Shown: in pieces, positions 40,531-51,200 of the stretch
How the letters are laid out: the number at the start of each line of letters is the position of its first letter
Numbering within the stretch: the first letter of the stretch is position 1
Assembly (NCBI GenBank): GCA_016933025.1
Contig: JAFGBT010000019.1
Span: 62,001 to 126,000 of the forward strand
Source of the DNA: Spirochaetota bacterium
GTDB taxonomy: Bacteria; Spirochaetota; UBA4802; UBA5550
Direction: 5' to 3'
DNA: 64,000 bases
Program-made: the position numbers and the translations under genes
Notes under the pieces: model-generated
The model's database searches: none
What the model was told of the DNA's origin: nothing
Seen by the model: only the letters and a program-made list of their open reading frames with translations

Positions 40531-41691
40531 CTATTCCTTGTTTGTTACTATGTATGAAGTACAATTGCCGCCGAACCCGAAAAAATTACACATAATGGTG
40601 CCGGCTGACATCTCCAGCGCCCGGGTGACAGGGCTGGCGTTTATCTCATCATCGACCTGCTCGAAGCCGGGCGTCGCGGGGAAAAAGCCGCGAGAAATGC
40701 TCTCGGTTACAATGACAAGCTCTATGACCCCGCAGGCCCCCACGGTATGGCCGATATAGGGCTTTATCCCTGTAAAGGGCGGCAGGGAGCCGCCGAAGGC
40801 CTGTTTCATGCCGTTGAATTCCGTGCTGTCGTTGGCCGGGCTCCCGGTCGCGTGCGCCTTGATCGCGTCGACTTCTCCGGCTGAAAGCCCGCAGTTTTTC
40901 ATGGCGTCCAGTATCACGAAGGCGATATCGTCCCCCTCAATGGTGTGGGTCGTGACATTGAAGGTATCGCAGGCATTGGAACCGCCTAAAAAGCGGAAAT
41001 CCTTCGCGGAAGCGCGCCTGCTGTCCAGTACAACGGCGCCGCACCCTTCTCCCATGATGATGCCGATTCTGTTTTTATCGAAGGGCTTATACCCGAAAGG
41101 CTCGATCAGCTTCATGGCCTCAAACCCGTAGAACCCGACTTCGTTGAAAAGGTCGTAGCCTATCACTATCGCGCGCTCGATGCGCCCGGTCCGTATCATG
41201 GCCGCCGCGTAGAGGAGGCAGTTGGCGCTTGATGTGCAGGCCGTGGTAAAGGTATAACACGGGCCGGTGATCCCGAACCGGTCCGCCACGGCGTTTACGA
41301 TCTTCCCGTAGCCCGGTGACTCGTAGGACAATCGCTTGGAGCCGTGTTCACCGTCGCGGTGGTAGGTTTGCTCGAACATCGGCATGTCAATCGACGTCGA
41401 GCCGAGGAAGAGAGCGCTATCCCGTATCTCCTCGGCGGACAGGCCCGCGTCGTCGACCGCGCGGGACACGGTGCCGAAAAGCGTATCGTAAAAATATTTC
41501 TCCAGGTCAGCATCTCGCTCGCGATCGCCGCCTGGTATCCGGTAATAGGGCCGGGTGTAATCAAGCGATGCGATGCGTATCGGCAGGTCTGAAATCGGGC
41601 GCTCCATTTTCCTGACGCGCTCGATGATGCCGTCAGTCTCTTCGCCGAGGGAGCAGGCGACGGCCCTGCCGCGTATGAAGACATTATCCAT
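40531..41691 (-). CDS. Beta-ketoacyl-ACP synthase of the second series
   Basis: 386 residues with a complete triad: Cys152 in TFTTACTSSANC, His280 in KAHATGSPANDS and His315 in KPYIGHTVGAC. The His-containing first motif reads AHATG rather than the usual AHGTG, and the C-terminus NFFGFGGNCTSYIV is shortened. It diverges from the other ketosynthases of the window and is closer in style to those paired with separate chain-length factors. Sits 3 bases after the ACP stop and 5 bases before the chain-length-factor-like gene. Confidence 0.9.
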   Translation of the reverse strand: MDNVFIRGRAVACSLGEETDGIIERVRKMERPISDLPIRIASLDYTRPYYRIPGGDRERDADLEKYFYDTLFGTVSRAVDDAGLSAEEIRDSALFLGSTSIDMPMFEQTYHRDGEHGSKRLSYESPGYGKIVNAVADRFGITGPCYTFTTACTSSANCLLYAAAMIRTGRIERAIVIGYDLFNEVGFYGFEAMKLIEPFGYKPFDKNRIGIIMGEGCGAVVLDSRRASAKDFRFLGGSNACDTFNVTTHTIEGDDIAFVILDAMKNCGLSAGEVDAIKAHATGSPANDSTEFNGMKQAFGGSLPPFTGIKPYIGHTVGACGVIELVIVTESISRGFFPATPGFEQVDDEINASPVTRALEMSAGTIMCNFFGFGGNCTSYIVTNKE

Positions 41692-41694
41692 GCG

Positions 41695-41961
41695 TCACTC
41701 CGGCCTGAGGTAGTCCGCGAAGGTGTTTATCGATTTCATCACCCTCCTCAGCACCTTGCTGTCGGTGATCACGACGCCGAACTTGTTCTGGACCGCTATT
41801 GAAATCTGCAGCGCGTCGACGGAGTCAAGGCCGATCGGCGAATCGGACCCGAACAGCGCGTCGTCATCGTTGATGTCGTCGGCTGTAATATCAAGATCGC
41901 ATTCCTCGATGATCAGCTCCTTCAGCTCTTTTTTTAAGGTTTTATCCGATGATCCTTTCAT
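41695..41961 (-). CDS. Acyl carrier protein, copy 3
   Basis: 88 residues from the ATG at 41961, which has AAAGGG upstream. Attachment Ser47 in PIGLDSVDALQISI. The helix before it carries an extra acidic insertion (INDDDALFGSDS) compared with the other ACPs. It follows the ABC permease by 14 bases and precedes the ketosynthase by 3, which ties the exporter to the second biosynthetic set. Confidence 0.92.
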   Translation of the reverse strand: MKGSSDKTLKKELKELIIEECDLDITADDINDDDALFGSDSPIGLDSVDALQISIAVQNKFGVVITDSKVLRRVMKSINTFADYLRPE

Positions 41962-41975
41962 ATTATATCCCTTTG

Positions 41976-43190
41976 TCACAATATTTTTTTCTTCAATATA
42001 ATTCCGGTAGCCGCGAGCATGATTATACTGGTAGCCAGTAACAGCGCGCACTCCGGCGCTATGTCCGCGATCGACCCGTTCCTGAGCGTAATGTCGAGGA
42101 ACCCGTCGAGCCCCCATGAGAGGGGAGATATGGCGGAAAGTCTCTGCATGAACGAGGGCATTACGAATTTCGGCACCATGATCCCGCCGATCGCCGATAA
42201 GATTATGATGAGAATGGAGCCGAGAGATCCCGCCATCTGGGTGTTTTTTGACGCCACCGAGATCAGCAGCCCGTAGGCGATCGCGTTACACCCCACGGAT
42301 GAGGCGATCAGGTACAGTCCTGCCCATGAATTTCCGAAACTGATGGTATCGCCGCCCAGCAGGGGCACGATAAATCGCCCCACGCAGAGCATGCCGACCA
42401 CCTGTATCATGCTGATTATATAATATGCGGCGAGCTTGCCGGCGATCAGATAGCGGTTGTTCAGGTTGATGCTTCTCATGCGCGACAGCGTGCCGTTGTT
42501 CTTCTCTGTGTGAAATATGAGCGATATCGGCATCACGATGAAGTACATGGAAAAGACGAGCCAGGCGGGCACGCTCTGCTGGGCGGCGTTGGGTATTGTG
42601 GAGCTCCGAGTGCCCTTCAACACATAGCGGGTCGCGAGCATTGTCTCGATCGGCAGCAGGAAGCTCTCTTTCGTGATTCCCGCGTATGACATGACCGCCC
42701 TGTTTTTATCAAAAAAGGAGCCGGTCCTCTGTTTGAGGAATTCCATCACCAGGTGGTTTTTTACTCCCATCTGGATCGCTGATTGGATTGCCGGCTCGAC
42801 ATACAGGTCCATCGGCGGTGTTTGCGGCGCCCTGGCGATATTCCTGAATGATGCGGAAAAGTCCCTGTTGATGACAAGGCCGAAGTTATAATGGCCTTTC
42901 TTGATGGAGCCCAGGAGTTCGTCTGATGATACCCCCTCCCGAAGTTCGGTTATGGAAAGGCTCTTCGCCGATTTCAGGCCGGCAAGGAACCGGGCTGATT
43001 CAGGGCTCCTGTCGAGGTCGGCGGCGATGATTTTTACGGTAAAGTCTGAATCCGGCTGAAACAATCCCTGCAGCGTCAGCGACATCACCAGGATGAACGC
43101 CGCCGGCATGAGGATAAGCAGGAAAAGCGACTGGATGTCCCGGATGATCTCGAGGAGCTCTTTTTTTATGATGGCGGCGAGAAGTTTCAT
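41976..43190 (-). CDS. ABC-2 type exporter permease
   Basis: 404 residues. One helix at the N-terminus (SLFLLILMPAAFILVMSLTL), a ~170-residue external domain, then about five helices (SMYFIVMPISLIF, IISMIQVVGMLCV, LYLIASSVGCNAIAYGLLIS, ILIIILSAIGGIMV, LLLATSIIMLAATGIIL), the layout of the ABC-2/YhhJ-like permeases. Overlaps the ATPase stop by 4 bases (ATGA). Probably exports the product of the adjacent ACP/ketosynthase set, or moves a lipid; no substrate evidence in the sequence. Confidence 0.88.
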   Translation of the reverse strand: MKLLAAIIKKELLEIIRDIQSLFLLILMPAAFILVMSLTLQGLFQPDSDFTVKIIAADLDRSPESARFLAGLKSAKSLSITELREGVSSDELLGSIKKGHYNFGLVINRDFSASFRNIARAPQTPPMDLYVEPAIQSAIQMGVKNHLVMEFLKQRTGSFFDKNRAVMSYAGITKESFLLPIETMLATRYVLKGTRSSTIPNAAQQSVPAWLVFSMYFIVMPISLIFHTEKNNGTLSRMRSINLNNRYLIAGKLAAYYIISMIQVVGMLCVGRFIVPLLGGDTISFGNSWAGLYLIASSVGCNAIAYGLLISVASKNTQMAGSLGSILIIILSAIGGIMVPKFVMPSFMQRLSAISPLSWGLDGFLDITLRNGSIADIAPECALLLATSIIMLAATGIILKKKIL

Positions 43191-44110
43191 TTGGCGTCCC
43201 TCAGCTCCTTGCTGGTCAAACGCAGGTAGAGCTCCTCGAGCCTGCTGGTGTTATACCGCATGTTCAGCATGCCGATCCCTTTTTCGCTCAGAATCGAGAG
43301 GACCTGCATGATATTAACATAGAGCAGGTCGTTCTTTTCGATGTATATAGAGCCGGCCTCGCAGGTGACGCCTTTCAGGGAGCGCACGGCATCCATGACG
43401 GTGGCGCCGGGTGAGTCGATTTGAATGGTGAGCGCGTCGGCGGAACCGAGCACGTTCTCCTTGTTGTCGTTCAGTATGATGTTTCCCTCGTCGATGATGA
43501 CGACATCGTCCGATATCTGCTCTATTTCGCTGATATAGTGCGAGGTGTATATGATGGTCGTCTTCCGGTCGGCGTTTATCTTCTGGATCATCTCGAGGAT
43601 ATACTGGCGCGACTGCGCGTCGACCCCCACGGTCGGCTCGTCGAGATAGAGGATCTTCGGGTCGTTCAGGAGCCCGATGGCCAGGTTCAGGCGCCTCTGC
43701 ATCCCGCCCGAGTATTTTACGGCGCGTTTATGCAGGAACGACTGCAGGGAAGCGACCTCGACGGCGAAATCCATTCTCTCCTTCAGCCGTCTGGCCCGCA
43801 GGCCGTAGAGCGCCCCGAAATATTCCAGGTTTTCATGAGCCGACAGCAGCGGGTAGAAGGCGAGCGACTGGGGAACTACGCCGGTGATCGCCTTTATGCC
43901 ATCAGGGTCGGCATCCAGGTCCAGGCCGTCAATGGTCACCTGCCCCGATGTTTTTGTTATGATGCCGGTAAGGATTGAGACGAGCGTTGTCTTCCCTGCG
44001 CCGTTTGGGCCCAGGAGGCCGGTTATGGCCCCTTCCCGTATGGACAGGTCGATGTCATGCAGAGCAACGACGTCGTCATACAATTTGGTCAGATTCTGTA
44101 TCCTGATCAT
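43187..44110 (-). CDS. ABC exporter ATPase
   Basis: 307 residues from the ATG at 44110 (MIRIQNLTKLYDDVVAL), where the ABC domain begins; a GTG at 44170 would add 20 charged residues without family support. Walker A GPNGAGKTTLV, Q-loop GVVPQSLAFYP, signature YSGGMQRRLNLA, Walker B ILYLDEPTVG and H-loop YTSHYISE are all intact. A C-terminal ~80-residue extension follows, as in DrrA/CcmA-like ATPases. Partner of the permease that overlaps its end. Confidence 0.92.
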   Translation of the reverse strand: MIRIQNLTKLYDDVVALHDIDLSIREGAITGLLGPNGAGKTTLVSILTGIITKTSGQVTIDGLDLDADPDGIKAITGVVPQSLAFYPLLSAHENLEYFGALYGLRARRLKERMDFAVEVASLQSFLHKRAVKYSGGMQRRLNLAIGLLNDPKILYLDEPTVGVDAQSRQYILEMIQKINADRKTTIIYTSHYISEIEQISDDVVIIDEGNIILNDNKENVLGSADALTIQIDSPGATVMDAVRSLKGVTCEAGSIYIEKNDLLYVNIMQVLSILSEKGIGMLNMRYNTSRLEELYLRLTSKELRDAK

Positions 44111-44272
44111 CTGGGCGATGGGTTCCTCTCTGCGAATGGGCCTTGTCGGCCTATCTTCGTGGATTTTCACTATTTTTGCAATGCTGTCAACTCAAATTCA
44201 CCGGCATGATGGGACTGAGACGGGCGGGTCAAAGCAGATCCGACATGCCGGGACCGGTTGGTCTGCGGACTG

Positions 44273-45217
44273 TTATTTTCTGCCGAAGACAAGCTGCCAC
44301 GCGGGATCGGAGAGCTGCGTGACACGGAGGTCCTTGAACCCCGCCCGCTTCATCCACGTGAAGTATTCCTCGCGTGAGTAGATGTCGCCGAGAGGGCTCT
44401 GGGTCACCATGTGGAGCGCGAGGGTGGCGCCGAGATAGCTCTCGTTTCGCAGGTTGTCGAATACGGCGATTATCCCCCCCTCGTTCAGGCGCTCGTAACA
44501 TATCCTTATTATAGATGCGTTGTCATCTGGGGACTGTCCGTGGCAGAGGTTCCCGAGAAAGGCGATATCGTAGGCGCCTGGCGGAAGGGATTTCGTGGCG
44601 TCTCCCTCGCAGAGCTCGATACCGGGGAGTAGTGAGAGCGTATCCCGCGTGACGGCGATCGCCTCGGGGAGATCGAATACGATCGTGCGGAGCCCCCGAC
44701 GAGCGAACTCCCGTGCGATGGTACCGGGTGCGCCGCCGATATCCGCGATCGTTTTTGCGCCGGGGTACTGTTCCAGGCAGAGTTCCGCTATCTCGGGAGC
44801 GATTTTTTTCTTCCATGGCGAATCCATGCCCATAATGAAGTCGTGCATGGAGATCCCTTCGTAGCTGGCTATGTCCGGGCGGGCATTTTTCAGGACATAG
44901 GGGAGCGACCGCCACGGGTTGATCAGGTAGAGGAGGAAATTCCAGAAATCCCCTTCGTACTCCGGGCCGTCCGCGTCCACCAGGCGTATGAGCGCGTCGT
45001 CGGTGACCGAATATATTCCGTCCGATACAGCGCAGTATCCCATTTCCACCAGGGCCTCGAGGAGCACCCGCGTGACCCTGGCGTCAAACCCCATTCGGCC
45101 GGCAAGCGCCCCGGCCGTGTCCGGTTTGCGGTGAAGCTCCGAAAAGACGCCGAGGCGGTGGGCGATGCCGACGAATATGGTTTCCTCGACTGCGTGCTGA
45201 AGATCGCGTATGTGCAC
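44273..45217 (-). CDS. O-methyltransferase, acetylserotonin/hydroxyindole type
   Basis: 314 residues from a GTG at 45217, which has GGGAGG 6 bases upstream; longer starts lack a ribosome site. N-terminal winged-helix dimerisation region (GIAHRLGVFSELHRKP, LLEALVEMGYCAVSDGIY), then the SAM-binding domain with TIADIGGAPGTIAREFA and LCEGDATKSLPP. The family methylates hydroxyl groups of polyketides and other secondary metabolites. The usual catalytic His may be in LGNLCHGQSPDDN, matching the LHDW-type position loosely. In the leftward series between the carboxylase and the exporter, so it likely tailors the second-series product. Confidence 0.85.
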   Translation of the reverse strand: MHIRDLQHAVEETIFVGIAHRLGVFSELHRKPDTAGALAGRMGFDARVTRVLLEALVEMGYCAVSDGIYSVTDDALIRLVDADGPEYEGDFWNFLLYLINPWRSLPYVLKNARPDIASYEGISMHDFIMGMDSPWKKKIAPEIAELCLEQYPGAKTIADIGGAPGTIAREFARRGLRTIVFDLPEAIAVTRDTLSLLPGIELCEGDATKSLPPGAYDIAFLGNLCHGQSPDDNASIIRICYERLNEGGIIAVFDNLRNESYLGATLALHMVTQSPLGDIYSREEYFTWMKRAGFKDLRVTQLSDPAWQLVFGRK

Positions 45218-45289
45218 GGTAGTCCTCCCTTCGCTTGAATTTGCAGGATGATACGGATAACTGCGCCGCTCGGATCGACGCGATGTCAA

Positions 45290-48200
45290 TTACTTTTCGG
45301 CGGGCCACTCGACGCCGAAAGCGGCGTTGCATCGCCTGAAGGCAAGGCGGAGTCCCTTAATTATATGTTCGCGCAGATCCTTCACGGAGGGAATCGTCCA
45401 GTCGACCAGCGACGATTCGACGCCGTCTCGCGAAGCGCGCGCCTTTTCTATGTACGTCTCTGCAAAGTTTTTCCTGAGCTCTTCCGCCTGTTCGGTTTCG
45501 CCACGGTCAATCAGCCGCGCGTACTTCTTCCCGTACAGGAGATCGAAGGCGGCGTCCACACCAATGACGGCCATGATCGCGTTTTCCAGCGCAAGGTAAA
45601 CGATACCGGGGCGCAGGAACTTGTTGAAGGCATGGATCAGCCTGCCCCCGTAGTTCTGGTTCAAGACGACGCTCACGACCGGGACGGTTCCTGCGACGTT
45701 CGCGTCCAGGGACTCGGCGCCGATGGCCTGTATCCGGTGCCGCTCCTGCTGCGAGCCGGGGACAAAGCCGGAGGAGTTGGCGAGCATTACCAGCGGGATC
45801 CGGTTCAGTTCGAGGAACTCCGTGAACACGCGGAACTTCTCCGTGCCGAACGCGTCGGCGCCCCCGCCCTTGACAAGCGGCTGGTCGGCTATGACACCCA
45901 CGGTGCGCCCCTCCAGCACGGCGAGTCCGGTGATCAGGTTCGGGCCGGTCGCCGGATTGTTCATGTCGCGGTAGAATTCCAGGAACGAGCCGTCGTCGAA
46001 CACGCGGATTATCACAGATTCAACCATGTCATAGGCCTCAGAGGCGTCGGATGGGATCGTGGGGGGAACAGATCCGGCTGATGGATTCAGGAAGGGACCG
46101 GCCGGATCGATCAGGGTGATGAGCCGGTGCGCAATAGTAAAGGCCGCGGCGAAGGAATCTGCGAGAAACACCGCGTTATTTCTGATGAAATTCGAATCTG
46201 CGGCCGATTCCTTTCCGCTGTAGATATAGATGACCGCATCGGCGGCGCTGTTGATGTCGAAGCACTTCAGGCCGTCGGGATGCGTGATGATGTTTATTTT
46301 CAGTCCCGATTTTTTTTTCATGAGGTTCATGAAGTCCAGTCTGGGGCGCATCTGGACGTGCTCGTGGAAGTCGAGAGTCTGCTGCCATTTTTTGCCGAAA
46401 ATCAATATTTGATGCGAGCTGGTACGGTGCGCCGCCCTGAGGAGCTCCTTCGCCTTGACGGTGGACGCCAGGGAGCGGATCCCCGAATTCGTGCGCGGCC
46501 CCATAATGAGCACGCGCCGCCCTCCTATGACGGCGAAACCGCCGATGAGGGCGTCCGCCGCGTAGTAGCCCTCCTTGAAGGGCCAGAAAATCCCGCCGTC
46601 CACATTGGCGCGGATGATCGACTCATTGAATACAATTGAATCGGTCGCCTTCTCCTCTCCAGTCGCTGCTGCCGGGGGCCTGGCGATGCCGGGCAGCTGC
46701 TCCTGCCGGCAGAACATACGATGAATCGTGTAAATGCATCCCAGGAGATGAAGCTTATTGCAGGCGACGATATCGACGATTCCTGTCCAGGTGCCGAGTA
46801 TCTTGGCTCCGCCGATTTCATAGTTGGTGATCTCCTCGCCGATAACGGTATGGACCACTTTGGATCCGGTGAGGACCCGGTAGGACTCCTCGGAGTCGAG
46901 CAGGATCTGAATCGATGCTTGGCTTGACCCGTACACGTCGAGCCCCGCCGAAGAGCCGATGCCCACGGCGGTCAGCTGGAATGATCGGTGCCGGTCGTCC
47001 AGGCGGTCGTAGGAGAGCCGGTGGATTTCATTGAGCTCCCGGAAGAGCTTCGCAAGCTCATTATCCGCCGTATTTTCCACATAGCGGCGGAAGATTTCAC
47101 TCCCGGCCCGCTCCGTGAGGAGGGTGTTCATCATGAACCCCTCGGCGCCGCGGTTGAGCGAGATAATGCCCTCCATGATGTTGGCGCCGGCGCTGTCGTT
47201 CCAGACGTAGAGCGGCCAGTCGTTACAGTACGAGAGGTATGCGGCGGCTATGTACTTCAGGCCCTCGCGGCTCCCGGTGGAGCCGCCGCTTACCCTCGAG
47301 TCCTTCATGTAGAAACAGGCGGGTGCGCCGCCTATCGTGCCGTAGAAGATTTTTGAGCCAACCGGCCGGCTGATGAGCTGAAGATCGGTCGCCTGCGTCT
47401 CCCTGGTTTCATCTATTGAGGGAATCCGTATTTCGCGGATTGAGCCGGGATCGAAGCATTCGCCCGCCCAGGCCTCAATCGGCCATTTCCCTATGTCAAG
47501 AAGGCGCTGGTCGGCGATGTTCACCTGCGACGCGTCGCGGTATGGATTGTTCCGGTCCATGGGGAGAAGGAGCTCGATGACGACTGAATCGTTGCTTCGA
47601 TAGGTCACCAGGCTCTGTGGCCTGGGGTCAGCGGCGTAGGGATACCGTACGTCAATGGTGATGATGCTGCGTATTGGTCCTCCGCTCAGCCGGCGGTTTG
47701 AGATTGAGGCGCAGAGGTTCTTGAAGTCTGCGTACCGGATTTCGCCGTTCGCGTACCCGGTATTCAGGGAAAGCGTCCTCCCGCGCGCCAGCACCTCGAT
47801 CCATGAGACGCCGCATGCCTCGATCTGCTGGTAGAGTTGAATGATTCCGGCGGCGTCATTGAAGGCCGCTTCGATGGCAGCCGGATCTTCCGTGGAGGTA
47901 CGGGAATCGCACGCCGTAAGTGCGATATATGATCGCGACTCCTGGTCTTCGGTGGATTCCAAACGGTACATGACCACTGAGGGTGACGGGGAGAAGAGGG
48001 TTTTAATTCTGTAATTTTTTTCGAGAAGGGAAGTTCGCACCGACAGGTGCCCGCGCAGCGGTTCCGGGACCGTGCCGGCGTGCGCTTTAGAGCCCGTGGC
48101 GGCGAGGGACTCCCTGCAGAGGAGCGTAACGTCCCTGGTGAACTGCCCGCGGAAATTCATGTAGAGGTTCGCGAGCTCCGGCGGGGTATGCATATCTGCG

Positions 48201-51200
48201 GATGGGTATTCGACAATGCCCGGGTCCTGGTATTCGGACGAAACGATTTTTTTTATGAATTTCAGAAGTGAGTCGTCCCGCTCCGCCTCCTCCTGCTCCA
48301 TGAGCCGGAGAAGAGCACCGGTAATATTTTTTTCCGGACGTCTGATGTTTGATATAATATGGACTATTTTTTTGATGATGTCTGTATGCTCGAGGCAGAA
48401 GTGGTACGCGCGCTTGAAGAGCACAAAGATGTAGCGATGGGCCAGGAGGCTCAGTTCTGATCTGCTGTCCCACTGCGGAATAACGTATGATTCAAAGAGC
48501 GTCTTTAACAGCCGCTCGAAGGGCCTGGTGGACTCAACGGGGATCGCCTCGCGGCCGGCGATGTACTGACCCAGTTCCTCCTGGAAGGAGAGCCCCTCGT
48601 CAGAGACCACGGGAGAAAATAGTTTCTTGATGTCGGTATAATGCAGGATAATGGCGTTCAGGAGGTCGACAGCGCGGTCATCCGCGATGCGCGCGCCGAT
48701 ATCGGATGGGACCCTCTCCAAAGCCCGGACGAGGGTTTCGACGGCCGACGGACGATAGATATACCCCTGCGCGGCCATGTATATCAGCTCAAAGAGGGGC
48801 GTGAGATTCCCGTCCAGATTTTCCGCCACGGCATCCGGGAGCGTGCCCCTGCTCAGGCAATCGAAAATGGAATTGGCCGGATACTCGGCGCTGCCGCCCG
48901 GTTCTTTACCGGCGGCGACGCCGGTCTCCCCGGCATCGGCGGTTTCCCTTTCTATCACCGCCAGGAGTTCCCGCTCCTGTATGCTCCTCCCGATAATTCT
49001 TCCGCCAGTCGTCCGTGAAACCTGCATCTTCGAGGGGTCCCCGTCTTCGATGATGTATGCGATTCGTCCGGCCTCCGGCGCGGTGATGGCGGTTTCCATT
49101 TTCATGGATGAGAGTACGATCAGCGGCTCGCCGGCGCGGACCGTGTCGCCCTTTTTCAGCTGACGGCAGAACGAGACGAACGCGCCCTGGAAGGGCGACA
49201 CGATTTTCCGCACCGTTCCCTCGTCGGCGATCCCTTCCGGTATGACGCGCATGTGGAAGTAATTAATCTTATTGCCCTCGTCCTTCATCCTGATTTCAAG
49301 ATGCTCGTCGTGCCGGTTCACCCGTATGCGGTACGAGCTTGATCCGAATATCAGGAGGAAATCGTCGCACCGGTCGTTCATTGATGTGAGCGTGATTTTT
49401 CCGTTGTAAACGCCGTTGACGAATGCACAATACGAGTCGATAGAGGTCTGCATGAATTCGAGGTGATGGCGGCGTCCCCGGTGCTCCAGGATGTATCGGT
49501 AGGGGACCTCGGCGGACGACGGGGCGTCGACAATGCCCCCCAGGTTGGCGATGACGATGAATTCGTTCAACGACTGATGGAGGACCCGCATGTGCTCGGC
49601 AAACGCCCCGAACATGACATGCTTGAGAGTGCGACGGTCATGCGCGGCTGCGGTATCATTGTCGGGTTCCCTGAAATTCAGGTACGGATTTTCTTCAAGC
49701 AGATTGTTGGTGTACCCGCCGGATGCGAATTCCGGGTGCCTCACGATGCGGAGGAGCTGATTTATGTTGGTCTTGACCCCGTTGATGTAGAGCTCCTGTA
49801 ACGCGCGCTCCAGGCGGATGATGGCCTCCCTTCTGGTCGCCCCGTGTGCGATCAGCTTGCCGATCATCGGGTCGTACATGGGCAGGATGGAATCGCCGTC
49901 CATGAATCCGAAATCGCACCGGATTCCGTTGAAGGTCGGAAGGTCCATCTCTATGATGGTACCGGGCGAGGGAAGGTAGTCGTTTTCCGGCTCCTCGGCG
50001 TAGATGCGGCATTCTATGGAATGGTTGTTTTCCGAGACGCGGCTCTTGAGGGTCTCGAGTCCGATTATCTCCTGCTCCCTTCCGTCGTAGAAGAGTATCT
50101 GCCACTTGGCGATGTCGATGCCCAGGGACTGGTCGGTGACCGCGTACTCAACCTGGAGCCGGGTGTTCATCTCCATAAAGCCGAATTTTCCCGTTTCGGT
50201 GTTTATAAGGAATTCGACGGTTCCCGCGCCGCCGTTTTTGCCGTATCCAGATATGTGCGCAATTTTTTCGGCGGCGGCCAGGAGCGACAGCGCCAGGTAG
50301 TTGTCGAGGAATGCGTGGCCGCTCTCCTCGATGATCTTCTGGTTGCGCCGCTGAACGGCGCACTTCCGGATTCCGATGGCCCACCCGTTGAATATCTGCA
50401 CCTCGATATGAACCGGCTTGCGCACGAACTGCTCGATGTAGAACGACGGGTCTCCATACAGGTCTTTGCCGATCCGCGACGCCGACTCGACCGCCGCGGC
50501 GAGCCCGGACTCATTTTCGGAGACGTACACGCCCATACCGCCTCCTCCCGAGCATGGCTTCACCATAACCGGGTACCCGATGCGCGACGCCTCCCGCGCC
50601 GCCGCGGCAAGGTCTATCCCCGGAATCACGCCTGAGCTTTCAAAGAGGGGAATGTCGTTACGGCTGGCCAGGAGGCGCGCGTTCATTTTGTTTCCCACCT
50701 GCCGCATGGTCTCGGGGCCGGGGCCCATGAAAATGAGCGCCTGGCCCCGGCTCCTGCCGGCAGCGGAGATTGCCTCGACAAAATCGATGTTCTCGGAGAG
50801 GAACCCGTATCCGGAGTATATGGCGTTGGCCTTCGACAGGAGTGCAGCGGCGATAATCACTGGAATGCTTGCATAGTTGTCCTGGTCGCCGATGAAGACC
50901 ACCTCGTCGGCGAATTCATACCAGGACTGGCCGCGGTCCGGGTTGGTGACCACCGCGACCGAGGGGATCCCCTCCTCGTGGAGCGCCAGGAAAAAGCGCT
51001 TCGCGATTTCGCCCCGGTTGGCCACCAGCACCTTCTGGAGCCGGTGAGACCGTGGCCCGGTCTGGGGCTGGAGGTCCGACTTCCGGCTCCCTGAGATATT
51101 CTGGTTCAGGCCATGAAGCGTTGCCAGCGCCTCATCTATTTCGCGGTTGATTGTTTCCGGTTCCATGGTCGAGTGTCGCAATGATAATCGGGCGGGAAAA